A DNA stretch of 39,544 nt from Chara braunii (Eukaryota > Streptophyta > Charophyceae > Charales > Characeae). The first letter of the stretch is position 1, and every line of letters begins with the position of its first letter. The position numbers were made by a program, and so were the translations under genes. The stretch lies in the NCBI GenBank assembly GCA_003427395.1, contig BFEA01000051.1, positions 3,769,091-3,808,634 on the forward strand. The letters run 5' to 3'. The notes beneath the pieces are model-generated. The model was given only the letters and a program-made list of their open reading frames with translations, had not been told where the DNA came from and did no database searches. Positions 1-10,424 of the stretch are shown piece after piece.

Positions 1-793
1 GACCCGGCCCAAGCACCTCCGGACCGACCCGGCCCAAGCACCTGCGGACCGACCAGGCCCAAGTACCTGCCGACGGACCCGGCCCAAGCACCTACGGACG
101 GACCCGGCCCAAGCACCTACGGACGGACCCGGCCCAAGCACCTACGGACGGACCCGGCCCAAGCACCTACCCACCGACCCGGCCCAACCGCCTTCCCACC
201 GAGCCGGCCCAAGCAGCTACCCACCGAGACGGCCCACATGACTCGAACGCCCGACCTCTTTTCCAAAAGTAACGATAAAAGAAAGCAAAACTCGAAAAAC
301 AAAACGAAACGCTCGCCCAAAACAAAACAAACGCGTCAGGCGCGTCAGAATTTTACATCGGACGTCTCACGCTAAGCGATGCAAAAAACACTACGGACGG
401 ACCCGGCCCAAGCACCTACCCACCGACCCCGCCCAAGCACCTACCCACCGACCCGACCCAACCGCCTTCCCACCGACCCGCGCCAAGCACCTACCCACCG
501 ACCCCGCCCAAGCACCCACCCACCGACCCGGGCCAACCGCCTTCCCACCGAGCCGGCCCAAGCAGCTACCCACCGAGCCGGCCCACACGACTCGAACGCC
601 CGACCTCTTTTCCAAGAGTAACGATAAAAGAAAGCAAAACTCGAAAAACAAAACGAAACGCTCGCCCTAAACAAAACGAACGCGTCAGGCGCGTCAGAAT
701 TTGACATCGGACGTCTCACGATTCACGATGAAAACAATCGCGCGTCAGAATTTTACATCGGACGTCTCACGCTAAACGATGCAAAAAACACTA
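1..793. repeat. 25-bp GC-rich minisatellite in ~350-bp higher-order repeat
   Basis: Positions 1-240 are about nine 25-bp units built on GACCCGGCCCAAGCACCTAC with small changes. A unique-looking spacer from about 241 to 392 (tct/aaa rich, then GCGTCAGAATTTTACATCGG) follows. The whole arrangement repeats about 349 bp later: CTCGAACGC is at 242 and again at 591, and the spacer end recurs a third time at 740-793. The 25-bp unit is not a multiple of three, so the proline-rich open frames here are by-products of the repeat, not genes. Confidence 0.9.
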
Positions 794-1137
794 ACGTGGA
801 CCATCGCAGAAGCGAGAGTCGCCCCGCGGCCTACTAAGTTTTAGTCGGGTTATTAGATTAGATAGTCGGGTAGAGTACGCTGGGCGCTGGGCCCCAGACA
901 GAGAGGAGTGACTTTGGATACTGTGTTGGTGTGGCCTACGGGCTTGAACATTGGCTCATTACTTCATTGTATTGCTCTATATGGATGGTTTCTCGGTGCA
1001 TTTTATACTCTCTGCTTGGACACGACTACCTGGACATCTGTGTGATTTCGCAACTTGGTTTTCTGTATATCGTTCACACTCATATTCCTTGCATATCTGT
1101 TGTTGCGGGTGGAATTTCTCAANAAAAAAAAAAAACT
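794..1137. other. unassigned intergenic sequence
   Basis: No repeat, RNA or coding signal recognised. One ambiguous base lies at 1123 next to a poly(A) run, typical of a weak assembly join. Confidence 0.5.
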
Positions 1138-1305
1138 CAATGAACTGAGCTGCCACTGGCCCAATGAAATCCGCAATTATTGCCACGAAAAGAAAGAAGA
1201 CAGAGGAAAGCAAAAAACAAAAAAAAAACACTCACACAAAAGAATATTAAAAAAAGACACACCTTCAATGAACTGAACTGCCACTGGCCCGACGAAATCT
1301 GCATA
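1138..1305. repeat. two-copy direct repeat, ~129-bp period
   Basis: CAATGAACTGAGCTGCCACT at 1138 recurs at 1267 with few changes, and both copies continue into a GGCCCRAYGAAATCYGCA segment. The sequence between them is A-rich. This is a local tandem duplication of unknown function. Confidence 0.75.
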
Positions 1306-1460
1306 TTGTTTGTCAGATTGCTTCTCCGAAGATGTCTTCTCCACGCTGAATTTCCCGCAGCTTTCTTCCATCAGCTCCTTGCTTAGCTTTGAAACAGATT
1401 GGATATCTTTCGTCTGAGGCTCCTGTCAGCATGGCATAGCAACTGTTAGCTAGAGATTAA

Positions 1461-1553
1461 GGGCATACTCAGACTCATTGCAGTCAGATACATCCAGGTC
1501 TGGCCATAAACACAGCCAGATACATTTAAGATGCTGCTGATGGGAGTACACCC
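1461..1553. mobile_element. MITE, GGGCATACTC family
   Basis: The left end GGGCATACTC (1461-1470) is matched by a degenerate inverted right end, GGAGTACACCC, ending at 1553. Internally it carries GCAGTCAGATACATCC, as do the copies at 9402-9524 and 15199-15320. The short length and absence of coding capacity indicate a non-autonomous DNA transposon. Flanking triplets are TAA and TGA, so the target duplication is not exact here. Confidence 0.7.
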
Positions 1554-1771
1554 TGAAGATAAGGGGGGAAAGCGAAGTTTCCAAAAAAAAAAAAAAAAGC
1601 CACAAAAGTAACAAAACAAAGTTAGCGAACAGCAAAAACAAAAACAAAAACCTAGAGATAAAAGACCCTGCAAAACAAACACCAACTAAGTGCGCCCGCC
1701 CCCCCCCCCAAAAAAAAAAAACAAAAGAAAGACCAACTAAGCCGTCATATACATATATAATATATATATAA

Positions 1772-1905
1772 ATATATATTGTCACGAAGTTATCAGAGCG
1801 CAAAAGCGAAAAGAAAACAGAAAGAAAACAAAGAAAAATAAATTCATTTTTTTATCTTCTTCCTTACAACTTCCCCTGTTCAGAACCTCTTGCGTACAAG
1901 GCCCC
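1772..1905. mobile_element. truncated end of a TATATTGTCAC-type inverted-repeat element
   Basis: The stretch reading TATATTGTCAC, then TATCAGAGCGCAAA, then CTGTTCAGAACCTCTTGCGTAC matches the left end and following sequence of the complete element at 18208-18656. No opposite terminal repeat is seen nearby, so this is a broken copy. Confidence 0.55.
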
Positions 1906-2041
1906 CCATGTAGGTTGAACGACGACTGCCCTCACCCCCGTGTGTCATATCGGCCCACCTGCACACAGCCAAAGGGCTAAGAGGCAACGAAAAGAGGAAG
2001 GGAACAGCCGAATAAAACAGAACAGGTGACAACAAGCAACA

Positions 2042-2700
2042 TCACCAAAAATTGATCCTAGATGACAAGTCCCACATGCAAGCACCGCCCCTCCTTCACA
2101 GGCCAAACGACGGGACAAGACCACCCAGGACAAAACTCTTGTCTGCAAAAAAAACTATATACAGCAGATGGCCTTGTTCGTCATCAAGACGTTGGTATTC
2201 CCATTCCTAAACCATTCATGCTCTCATAGGCCGAACAACAAAAAAAAACGGATGACTGGTCCCACATGAAAGCACCGCTACGCTCGCCAAAATAGACCGA
2301 ACATCGGGACAAAACCAACCGGGATGCAGACAAGGGTGCCAAAAAACAAACATAACAGATCCTAGATGACAAGTCCCACATGCAAGCATCGCCCCCTACT
2401 TCACAGGCCAAACGACGGGACAATGACCAACCAGGATAGCAATCAACACCCTTGCCAGCAAAAAATACTATATAAAACTATTATAAAGACAATCCCAGAT
2501 GACGATTCCCACCTAAAAGCACCGCCCCCTTCGATAGGCCAAACAACGGGAACCAGCCAACCAGGATGCCAAAAAGAAAAACCCGGATGACAAGTCCCAC
2601 ATGAAACCACCACCATGTGGACCAAACAACGAGACAAAACCAACCCGGGATGCAGACAAAGAGTACCAAAAATACCATCTACCATAATCAACACTCGAAA
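2042..2700. repeat. degenerate ~130-bp tandem repeat, about five units
   Basis: The core GATGACAAGTCCCACATG (variants GGTCCCACATGAAAGC and TTCCCACCTAAAAGC) occurs near 2060, 2245, 2367, 2500 and 2588. Each is followed by CACCGCC-like sequence, then a GGCCAAACGACGGGACAA block and an ACCAACCAGGATGC block. The two best copies start near 2054 and 2360. The TCCCACATG-GCACCG core resembles the terminal repeats at 10790 and 13138, so the array may derive from transposon ends. No open frame persists through the units. Confidence 0.75.
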
Positions 2701-3187
2701 AAACAGAACCATACAGTACGTCCATAAAACGAAATACCCCAACAATGGGGAAGAGCAAAGCGAAAGAAAAAGGATAGAAATATAAGGACCTGCCAAATAC
2801 GGACTGACACACAGAGCTGAGTTTCCCGCTTGTTGCTGAGTTTTCTCAGTCTGTGTGTGTGCGTGCTTGCTGATCTGAATGCCTGTCTGAGAGCTTGGCG
2901 ATTGAGTGTGTGTGTGACCCGCAAGGGTACCCGTCCGTACGGGAGGCCCAAAGGGGCCGCGTGCTTACCTGTGGCTGTGACATTGAGGGTTGCAGCGGGG
3001 AAAGAGGCCCGTGACACTTAGAGCAGCGGAAAAACACTCAAGTAGCAGGTAGGCCGGTACCACACACCAAGTAGAGGTAGATGTGGCAGCTACTCCAGGA
3101 CGAGCAGAAGAAGACAAAAGTTGGCATTATTAAAAGTCCAGTAGTTGTAGGTCGTATGGCCACGATTGGTAACAGTCGATGACACAT
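2701..3187. other. unassigned; left edge of the inverted LINE segment
   Basis: No gene recognised. A short TG-rich run lies near 2850-2915. The left boundary of the LINE segment must fall in or near this stretch, but I cannot locate it because no clear target duplication matching the sequence after the LINE poly(A) is visible. The nearest candidate is GCTTACCTGT at about 2965 against GCTTACCCGT after 9254, nine of ten bases. Confidence 0.4.
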
Positions 3188-5510
3188 CTACTGCCAGCTC
3201 ACCCCCTCTGGCGGTCCTTTTTCAAGTGCCATTCGGAGGCTTGGGCTGGTCTCTAAGAGAGGGACCAGCTGTCTATATGTACTGTCCCAAAATTCTTCCG
3301 AATGGCCCTGAAATTTTACTCTAAGATTTTCCAGAAGCCATTCTGCAACATTCTGGAGGTCTGAGACATGTTTCTCAGCCTGTGTTTGTGCCGAGTCTGC
3401 ATTGGAATTCCTTGGGGGGGGTGGGGGGGGGGGTGCTCCTAGAACTGGATCTAGTTCCATTGGCTGAGCACCGAAAGCATCCTTCAGCGGGTCTATGTCC
3501 ATTGGTTCCGGATCTGGTTCACTGCTCGAACCCCTCGAGGATGCCTCCGACTCTGCCTCCTTGTTCTTTCTTTGACATTTTTGTTCCCAAGAACCATTTG
3601 AGCCTGTGGACCTGGTCTTATTGGTTGCTGCTCTTTCTGATCATTTCCCCCCCTCTCCTCCTCTCCCATTCCTTTGCTCAGGGGACTAAACCGGTTGCCG
3701 GTCGGGATATAGTGACCTGCATTTGGTCCAAAACGACCCCCTTGTTGTTTTGTCTTCGCTGGTTCATTTGAATGCTTGTTTTTGTTTCCAACTCCTTCCC
3801 CTCCTCCTTTCTCCCCTGGGGGAGATAGGGGTTTGACTTTGAGAGGCTGGTGTGGGCGGGAGTTGCGTGCAGGGGGCTGCTGCATTGGAGGCTTCCATTC
3901 TACCGAAGGTCTTGATGACCGACGGGGATCCCCCTTCCTTCCCAAATCCATCCACTTGGTTGGCCACCCGGTGTGAGATCTTCCACGTACACCCACCCCT
4001 CATAGCCCGGGATACTGGGCAGCCATCAATTTGGCCTGAGGGGGTCCATTTTCAGCGAGCCGTCGGTACCCGCTGTCTGTTTGGGATGTTGTGGACATGC
4101 CAGCTCAGTGCAGAGGTGGCCATAGGCCCTGCACTTGTAGCACCAAGGTCTGAACTTGTGTGCTGTATGGATTTGGTACAGCCTTCCTCCCATCTTGAAT
4201 GGGATTATATCGTCCAAGNAAAACGGNTGATCTTTAGGGAGGTCTAGTGCCATCATCACATAGTCATCCCTTTTGGCCACGTACGTTGGTAGTGGATCTA
4301 TAAAATCTACAATCTTGTACTGTTGGCCAAAATCGTGAATAAAAGTTGCCTGTACCTCTACCGGTATGTGTCTCGATTCTACCCAATAATAGTCTATCAT
4401 CAGTTGATCTCTTTTCTCCTTGGGTCCTATCTTTTTCGGTAGCCATGGATAAATACGAACATCAGAACGATCCCGCTGCAGCTTTTTCCACTCATCCATT
4501 TTGCGTTTATCTTGTTCGAACAGACTGAGCACGGTGAAGACTGTTGTTGATACAGGCTGTATCAGGAAGAATTCCTATACCGCCTCCGGGCTATCTTTCA
4601 TTGATTCCAACCTTTTGCAAATCCATTTAATTTTGTCATTTACTGACCTATATGCACATTCGTCGTAGAAAATCCAATTGCTAGCATGCTTGGTGTAGAC
4701 TGTGTCTCTTTGCCCTAGTTTGTCTGTTGGATAGGCTTTCATCAATGTCTTTCTTCCTCCCTGGTCTACTACCTTTTGTTCTGAGGGGAGGAGAAAAAGT
4801 GTTAGGAAATATGCACGTGCAGATGTCAAATTTCTGAGGGGGACTTGCAATTCCTCTGCTGGAAGGTCATTCTCACTAACTGAGAGTCTCGGAATGATTA
4901 AAGTTTTTTCTTCAAGAGTCTCTCTAACTCGCTTTGCCCAAGAGGGTTGCCCAGATGTTTGTGAGGATTGAGGGGCCTGCAAGCTCTGAGAGGCCTGCGA
5001 GGATTGTGTTCTTTGTTGCGTCTGTCTGCATCCTTCAGCCTTCTTTTCTTCTTCCGTTAACACCTCCCCCTCTCCCTCACCCTCTCCCATTATCAGGTCC
5101 AAAGCTGGGGAGGCTGCCCCTTGCTGTTCTGTTGATGATTGACCTTCTATCGTGACTGATACCCCTGACGTCTTTGCTTGAATGTGTAAGGAGTGGTGTT
5201 CCTGCTCTGGGGTAGGGATTAGGGTTGGGGGGGAGAGGAGAGATGACCCAAGCGTGTTGCCCAGTTCCTTCCTAGCAGAACCCAAGACCAGGGTCCTGCC
5301 ATCCTGGACATTCTGTGCTGGCTCAATCTGCATTGCAGGCACAGTGCCTCCCACCACTGATCTTACCGTGTTCATTTTCTTGTCTATATTTGAGGTCATG
5401 GGTCTTGCATAGGGATTGGGTCCCAGCTGTCGAAACATGTTATGGCGCATTGCGCCTTGATAGAAAATGAGAGGACCCGTTCCCTTCATCTTTGCATACC
5501 CAAGTCTCAT
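3188..5510 (-). pseudogene. LINE ORF1 (zinc-knuckle nucleic-acid-binding protein), disrupted
   Basis: Reading from 5510 downwards, a 311-codon frame begins MRLGYAKMKG, passes a Gln/Ser-rich linker (QSSQASQSLQAPQSSQ) and ends in an in-frame TAG at 4577-4575. The same frame continues to 4026 through a basic domain and a zinc-knuckle-like motif at about 4142-4095 (CYKCRAYGH...C, spacing CX2CX4HX6C, longer than the usual CX2CX4HX4C). A frameshift near 4020 leads to a Pro/Gly/Lys-rich tail (3996 to about 3570). A second shift leads to an acidic C-terminus (DPEPMDIDPLKD...) ending at 3188. Domain order and composition fit ORF1 of plant L1-like LINEs, which binds element RNA. At least one stop, two frameshifts and two ambiguous bases (4219, 4227) mean it is dead or badly assembled. 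It lies head to head with the ORF2 remnant. Confidence 0.8.
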
Positions 5511-5706
5511 TTCAGTTGTGAAGTGTGGGCTCGAGATTCCGGATTAGACAAAAAAAAAAACAAAAAAAAACAAACCTGCAGCTCCTACTTTTACGATGAA
5601 AATTAGACAAAATCCTCCCTCTGTTTCGTATTATTATATTTCTCTCTCTCTCTTTCTTTTTTTTTTTTTTTTCTTTTTTTTTTTTTCTTTTTTTTTTGTT
5701 AGTCAA
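5511..5706. repeat. poly(A)/CT-T-rich junction between ORF1 and ORF2 parts
   Basis: A-rich runs (about 5549-5573) and a CT then poly(T) tract (about 5640-5699) separate the start of minus-strand ORF1 from plus-strand ORF2. This marks the inversion or insertion boundary. On the minus strand it could be an A-rich 5' UTR, or an older poly(A) tail. Confidence 0.6.
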
Positions 5707-8700
5707 GAGGTCTGCCTAGTATTACGCCGCTGATGACCCGCCTACTCCATAAATCTAAATCGCTGATTAGGGAATTGGCCCATCCCTTTGATGCCTCAGC
5801 CCCGCTGGCAGGAGACACAGTACAGATGTGTAGTTATGCTTTGGAGTACTTTAGAGATATTGTCTCTACTCGCCGCCCCTTGGATCTCCCGTCCATAGAT
5901 TTGGCGGAGTGCTCACCTTTTTGGAACCAGTCTGACAAGACCATCTCTCATGCTGCAGCCTTAGAATTGGACAGACCTATGGAGGTACCTGAAATCCTAT
6001 GCCCAGCTAAGCCAATGGCAAAGGGCAAGTGCCCAGGTTTGGACGGTCTACCGATAGAATTTTTTTTAGCCACCTGGACTGCTTTTGCTCCGTTTTTATG
6101 TGATATTTATGATCAGGCTCTCCAGTCAGGTCGGTTTCCGGCTGGTTTTACTGAAGGTATGATCTCCCTTATGTATAAGAAAGGGGACAAAAGGGATGTG
6201 CGTAACTGGAGACCGATTTCAGTCCTTAACATTACTTATAAATTATTTGCCAAGACTCTGGCGTTGCGATTGGCCAAACTCCTCCCCTCCCTGATTGGTT
6301 GGGAGCAAGGAGCCTTTGTGAAAGGGCGCTCTATATTTGAGAATATTGCCTCGACCATACAGGCCTTGGAAATTATTGGGAAAGAAAAGAGGGGCGTCGC
6401 AATCCTCCTCCTTGATATGGAGAAGGCCTACGACAAAGTGGGTTGGGGTTTTGTTCATACTACCCTGAAAAGGATGGATTTTGGCCCGGGCTTTCGGACC
6501 TGGGTAAGAGCAAGCTATGAAAACGCGACGTCAATAGTCTTGGTGAATGGTAGACTGTCTGAAGGTTTCCAGTTAACACGCTCCTTACGGCAAGGCTGTC
6601 CATTAGCTCCTTTACTCTTTGTTCTTCAACTAGAGGTTCTGTTAGATAACATCAGAAACAATACTAAGATTCGGGGATTGAAGTTATCTCCAGCACTAGA
6701 ATGGAAGGGAGGGGCTATTGCAGATGACCTTACAGTGGCATGTGACAATAGCCCTTCCTCTCTGCAGGAATTGAGGAATGTAATAGACACCTATTGTGAT
6801 CTGTCCGAAGCTTCCATTAACTGGGATAAATCTACATATTTGCTTCCCTATTCCCGGGAGTTGAATGTGGATTGGGGTTTAAAAAAGGGTGCCTGCCAAC
6901 TCCTCTGAACGTTTCCTGGGAGTGTAGGTTTCTCTGTCTGACTCTTCTGCTGTTCAGGATTCAATGTTGGCGGATAAAGTAGATCTCAAGCTGGGCTCGA
7001 AATTTCAAGTTGTCGCTTTTCGGAAGAGCCCTGGTATTGACAACGGCAGCGTTCTCTATATGCTGGTTCCCTCTTTCAGTTCATCTTTTGGGAGAGAGGG
7101 CTTATGCTCGTATCAAGAAAGATGCAGCCTGCTATTTATGGAAACCTGCAGCAGAGGCTCAAATGGGCTTTATTTGGAAAGTGGCATGGGATACCGTGTC
7201 GACAGCAAGGTCTCAGGGCGGCCTGGGTATACTTGACCCGGCCCAGCAAAACTTGGCCCTGCTTAGTAAGTGGGTGATCTCGGCAGTATTTGGCTCCCGT
7301 TCGAAACTGTGGATCCAGGTAGCAGAATATATTCTCACTAGGGAATGGGGGCTTTCGAGAGCGTCTGACGTGTGGCTGTGCTTTTTCATCCCTTCCTTCA
7401 CATCAAGAAGACCAAAGTCGAAGTTCTGGCATAACATTCCTTATGCCTGGCACATATTGTTTCCAGAGGTTCTGAGGCCCCCGGAAACGAGAGGGGAGGT
7501 CTTAAATCAAATTTTATTCGAACATCCCCATATTAAGGCTGACAACGTTAGCCTGAAAGCAGACGGGAGCCCAGGCTCCTTTGGTAAAGCATGGATAGAA
7601 AAAGGAATCTCTCAGATCAAGGATCTGTGGGATGTGGACCAGGAGACTTGGGTGTCTATAGACACCCTGAGAGGGAAACTCCGCAGATTGCGGAATGTGG
7701 AAATCCATTACGAGACTCTGCGAAATGCTATTCCAGCCTATTGGATCTCACTGCTGCCGAGATCTGTGGAACAAGGACCGGGGGCTTGGCTGCTCGACCC
7801 TGACGATAATGGGGGAGTCTTGAGGGTCATCGGTCCGGACTTACCCAAGGGCATAAAAGTCCAAGTATGGAAAAGGAAGCAGAGGGTTGCTGCTGAGTCA
7901 CCACTTAATATGGTAGGAGAAAGGACCATTCCTTCAACGGTAGACTTGGTGGAATGCCGGGTCCGCCTTAATTTGTCGGCGAAACAGGAATCAGCCATCC
8001 TTATGAGTGATGATGCATCAAACATTCATTTAGAGCCTCTATTATACGGATGGCGGGACGGGCCACAGTCCAATGTTCAGATACCAGTAATAGCTTATAA
8101 GCCAAAAATTGGTGTACGGGTGCTGAGGGCCTAAGTTAAGAAGCAGCCTGTGATGACAGCCTCAGAGCGTCTGGCTAAAGAGCCGGGCTTTGTCCTAGGG
8201 AACCTGGATCTTTTTGGTCTATGGACGACATTGAAAATGATGGTCTCACAAAAGCAGGCAGGCCTGATTTGGCTGCAATTGCTTTTAGTCACCCCCTCGG
8301 CAACATGGTTAGCATCTAAAGGAATGGATATATATCCAGGCAGTGTGTTCGCTGTAAGTGGGGCTGGGAAACGGCGGCCCATATCTGGCTGTACTGTCCT
8401 TATTCGCTCCAGGTGTGGGAGTGGTGGAGAGAGAGATGGAAGGCAACGGCGGGACCTGGTTTCATATGGACGCAAGAATGGTCCCTCTATGGATTGGCCT
8501 CACCAAACACGGATTTTCTCTCAGGCTGGGGTTATGTGGCGCTGGCCTGTCGAGGAGCAATCATGGAAACGTTGTGGAAGTTTCGCAATAATGCAGTGTT
8601 CAAACAGGAATCAGTCTCCCTGCTGCAACAGATAGCGATCGCCAAGTCCTTGATCAGACAGACAATCCGTGCTGACTGGTTGGCAGCACGTTCGCAAATA

Positions 8701-8805
8701 CGGAAGAACCGGTTTTGGTTTTCACAGTCATGGGCCAAATGTGGTGGGCTCGTGTCAGTTTCCACAGAAGGAAATCTGAAGTTCGCAGATTGGCTGCACT
8801 CATAG
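5707..8805 (+). pseudogene. LINE ORF2: reverse transcriptase and C-terminal zinc ribbon, 5'-truncated and frameshifted
   Basis: The 391-codon frame at 5733-6908 contains the reverse-transcriptase core. NWRPISVLN is a finger motif; motif A is LDMEKAYDKV (L227-V236, catalytic D228); motif B is RQGCPL (from R286); motif C is I-A-D-D (A330-D331-D332, Ile replacing the usual Tyr or Phe). Frameshifts near 6890 and 7005 and a stop near 6927 precede the next good frame (7010-8134). That frame has the LINE thumb/connection pattern LSLFGRALVL ... GGLGILDPAQQNLALLSKW. A further shift leads to the zf-RVT-type zinc ribbon CVRCKWGWETAAHIWLYC from about 8344, and the frame closes at 8805. The apurinic endonuclease expected upstream is absent. 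Known role of the family: target-primed reverse transcription of the element RNA. This copy cannot encode it intact. Confidence 0.93.
5733..6908 (+). CDS. uninterrupted reverse-transcriptase segment of the LINE ORF2 remnant
   Basis: This is the longest clean coding segment in the window (391 codons). All three catalytic aspartates of the RT fold are present (D228, D331, D332). The first ATG is internal to the original ORF2, because the frame enters from the truncated side, so it is not a real start. Translation would stop just after motif C, without thumb or zinc ribbon. Treat it as a fragment, not a functional gene. Confidence 0.8.
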   Translation: MTRLLHKSKSLIRELAHPFDASAPLAGDTVQMCSYALEYFRDIVSTRRPLDLPSIDLAECSPFWNQSDKTISHAAALELDRPMEVPEILCPAKPMAKGKCPGLDGLPIEFFLATWTAFAPFLCDIYDQALQSGRFPAGFTEGMISLMYKKGDKRDVRNWRPISVLNITYKLFAKTLALRLAKLLPSLIGWEQGAFVKGRSIFENIASTIQALEIIGKEKRGVAILLLDMEKAYDKVGWGFVHTTLKRMDFGPGFRTWVRASYENATSIVLVNGRLSEGFQLTRSLRQGCPLAPLLFVLQLEVLLDNIRNNTKIRGLKLSPALEWKGGAIADDLTVACDNSPSSLQELRNVIDTYCDLSEASINWDKSTYLLPYSRELNVDWGLKKGACQLL

Positions 8806-9226
8806 CAGACTAAGACGACGGTCAAGATTTGAGATAGGATTGAGGGCCGCTTTAGGCCACGAAGAATATCCTTTTGGTTGTATTGGTGTATGTACTGTCA
8901 TGGCATTATGGTAGTTGTTGTACCTTTTTTTGATAGTTGTTCTTTCTTTTTGAGATCTTCACATTCGTTTAGTTCAATCTTAGAATGTAATGCAGATGGG
9001 CTGTGCTGGTACTGCGGGCGTGGCTTAGTCTATGTAGGTTAACTACTACCTGGTTATGATTTGGAGGAGAAGGTTTTTGTTGCCAGGATAAGGTCTCTCA
9101 GGTCCTAGTTGGTCCCGTCAAAAGCGAAACTGGGTAATGCTCCCAGAGGTTCTATTTTCCGGGTAGACTGTGAGGACCCCAGCCTCGATTGTGTTCCTTT
9201 GGTAATATATAAGAAGGAATTTCCAT

Positions 9227-9254
<28 letters not shown>
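8806..9254 (+). mobile_element. LINE 3' UTR and poly(A) tail
   Basis: After the ORF2 stop, about 420 bp of non-coding sequence ends in a 25-base A run (9230-9254). This gives the direction of reverse transcription and the true 3' end. The 17-mer ACTGGGTAATGCTCCCA (9129-9145) recurs at 28033-28049, indicating a second related LINE tail. Confidence 0.85.
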
Positions 9255-9257
<3 letters not shown>

Positions 9258-9401
9258 TACCCGTTTGACCCCTCTGTGGCCCCCCAAAAATATATATATA
9301 TCATGATGAACATTGATATGGATTACACTCATGAAATTTGGAGCATGTCAAAACCCAGGGGCGAGGTCCTACTAGCAAAGAGAATTGAATTTAGAGTCTG
9401 A

Positions 9402-9524
9402 GGGCATACTCACACCACTAGTACGTTTTTACATATTCATGGACGTGATTGCGGCCAGATGCATCCACGTCCTGCCGTAAATGAGGGCACATTCATTCAA
9501 GATAGAGCTCGCGTGAGTACGCCC
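9402..9524. mobile_element. MITE, GGGCATACTC family, nested
   Basis: GGGCATACTC at 9402-9411 and GAGTACGCCC at 9515-9524 form the terminal inverted repeats. The inner GCGGCCAGATGCATCCACG corresponds to GCAGTCAGATTCATCCATG in the 15199 copy. It sits just inside the left end of the 9358-9886 element. Confidence 0.75.
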
Positions 9525-9597
9525 AAAATTTGGAACATGGCCTGGATGAGTTTTCTGCAGAGTTGCGGAAAAGCAGATCCATAGCGATTTTCTGCAC

Positions 9598-9870
9598 CGT
9601 CCAGATTCACGTGCTAAATTCAGGTGTTAAATCCAATCCTCTTTCACAAGTGGGACCTGTCCATATTCACGTCCAAATTCAGGCGTCAAAATTCAATCCT
9701 CTCATCCATATTCACGTCCACATTCAGACGTTACATCAAATCCCCCTTTGCTAGTGGGACCTGTCCGTATTCACATCGAGATTCACGCGTTAAATCCAGT
9801 CTTCCTTTGCTAGTGGGACCTGTCCATATTCACGTCCAGATTCAGGCGTTAAATCCAATCCTCTTTGCCA
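9598..9870. repeat. tandem array of ~66-bp units, about four to five copies
   Basis: The core CCTGTCCATATTCACGTCCA followed by RATTCAGGCGTTAAATCCAA and TCCTCTTTGCTAGTGGGA repeats with drift near 9600, 9656, 9707, 9766 and 9823. The repeat contains the element's own subterminal sequence, so it may have grown by copying the terminal region inward. Confidence 0.8.
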
Positions 9871-9933
9871 GAGGGACCGCGCCGCAGGGAATTGACTGAA
9901 GTCCTCCCTCAGAACCCTGAAAAATCACTGGGT

Positions 9934-9962
9934 GAGGGTGTGTTGTATTCGGGGGAAGACGG
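9934..9962 (-). mobile_element. solo end of the CTTCCCCCGAATACAA MITE family
   Basis: On the minus strand this reads CCGTCTTCCCCCGAATACAA, the terminal sequence of the MITEs at 15955-16069 and 27128-27236. No partner end is visible, so this is a fragment. Confidence 0.5.
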
Positions 9963-10424
9963 CAGTTGAACTGAACTGCGTGCCAACCAGCAGACAAAGG
10001 AGAGAAAGGAGCTCCCCGACCCACTCGCCAAACGCTGACATTTTGAATGCATCGGGACAACTTCCGGCTCTCGATACACTCAAAATGTTGCCGTCTACCG
10101 GCTGCTGCAGCGAGCCTCAAAGATGAGAGAGAAAGAGCCTCCTTCTACACCACTTGAAAATACTTGATTTTCAAGTGCACACTAAACGAAAGATTGTGAT
10201 TAATTTACACTTACTCTATTTATAGTTCCATGTACATTTGAGGAAACCCTTGAACAGGCTGCACTTGAAACCGAACTCCACGGCTTGACCAATCCTGGAC
10301 CAGGATCTGCTGAAAAAAAAAAAAAAAAAAAAAAAAAAAAACACTTGGAGTGCTGGCGGCTCCCCAGAGAGGTACCTTGAGTTCAAGTGCTATTTTGCCC
10401 CCGCCGCACTTGGGTTTCGACGGC

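Larger units (their letters stand above)
9358..9886. mobile_element. non-autonomous TIR element containing a ~66-bp tandem array
   Basis: The left end GGGGCGAGGTCC...AGCAAAGAG (9358-9381) and the inverted right end (about 9858-9886, reading CGGTCCCTCTGGCAAAGAGG on the minus strand) match the ends of the compact element at 18787-18954. The interior holds a nested MITE (9402-9524) and an internal tandem array (about 9598-9870). No transposase frame is present. Confidence 0.65.

Noticed and set aside
379-719. Proline- and arginine-rich open frames on both strands
   Set aside because: They are produced by the 25-bp minisatellite, whose period is not a multiple of three, so the frames shift and carry no conserved protein.
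2042-2700. TCCCACATG words as plant snRNA upstream sequence elements (RTCCCACATCG)
   Set aside because: The last bases differ from the element, and no TATA box lies at the required spacing with a U6 start downstream. The words fit a tandem repeat related to TIRs better.
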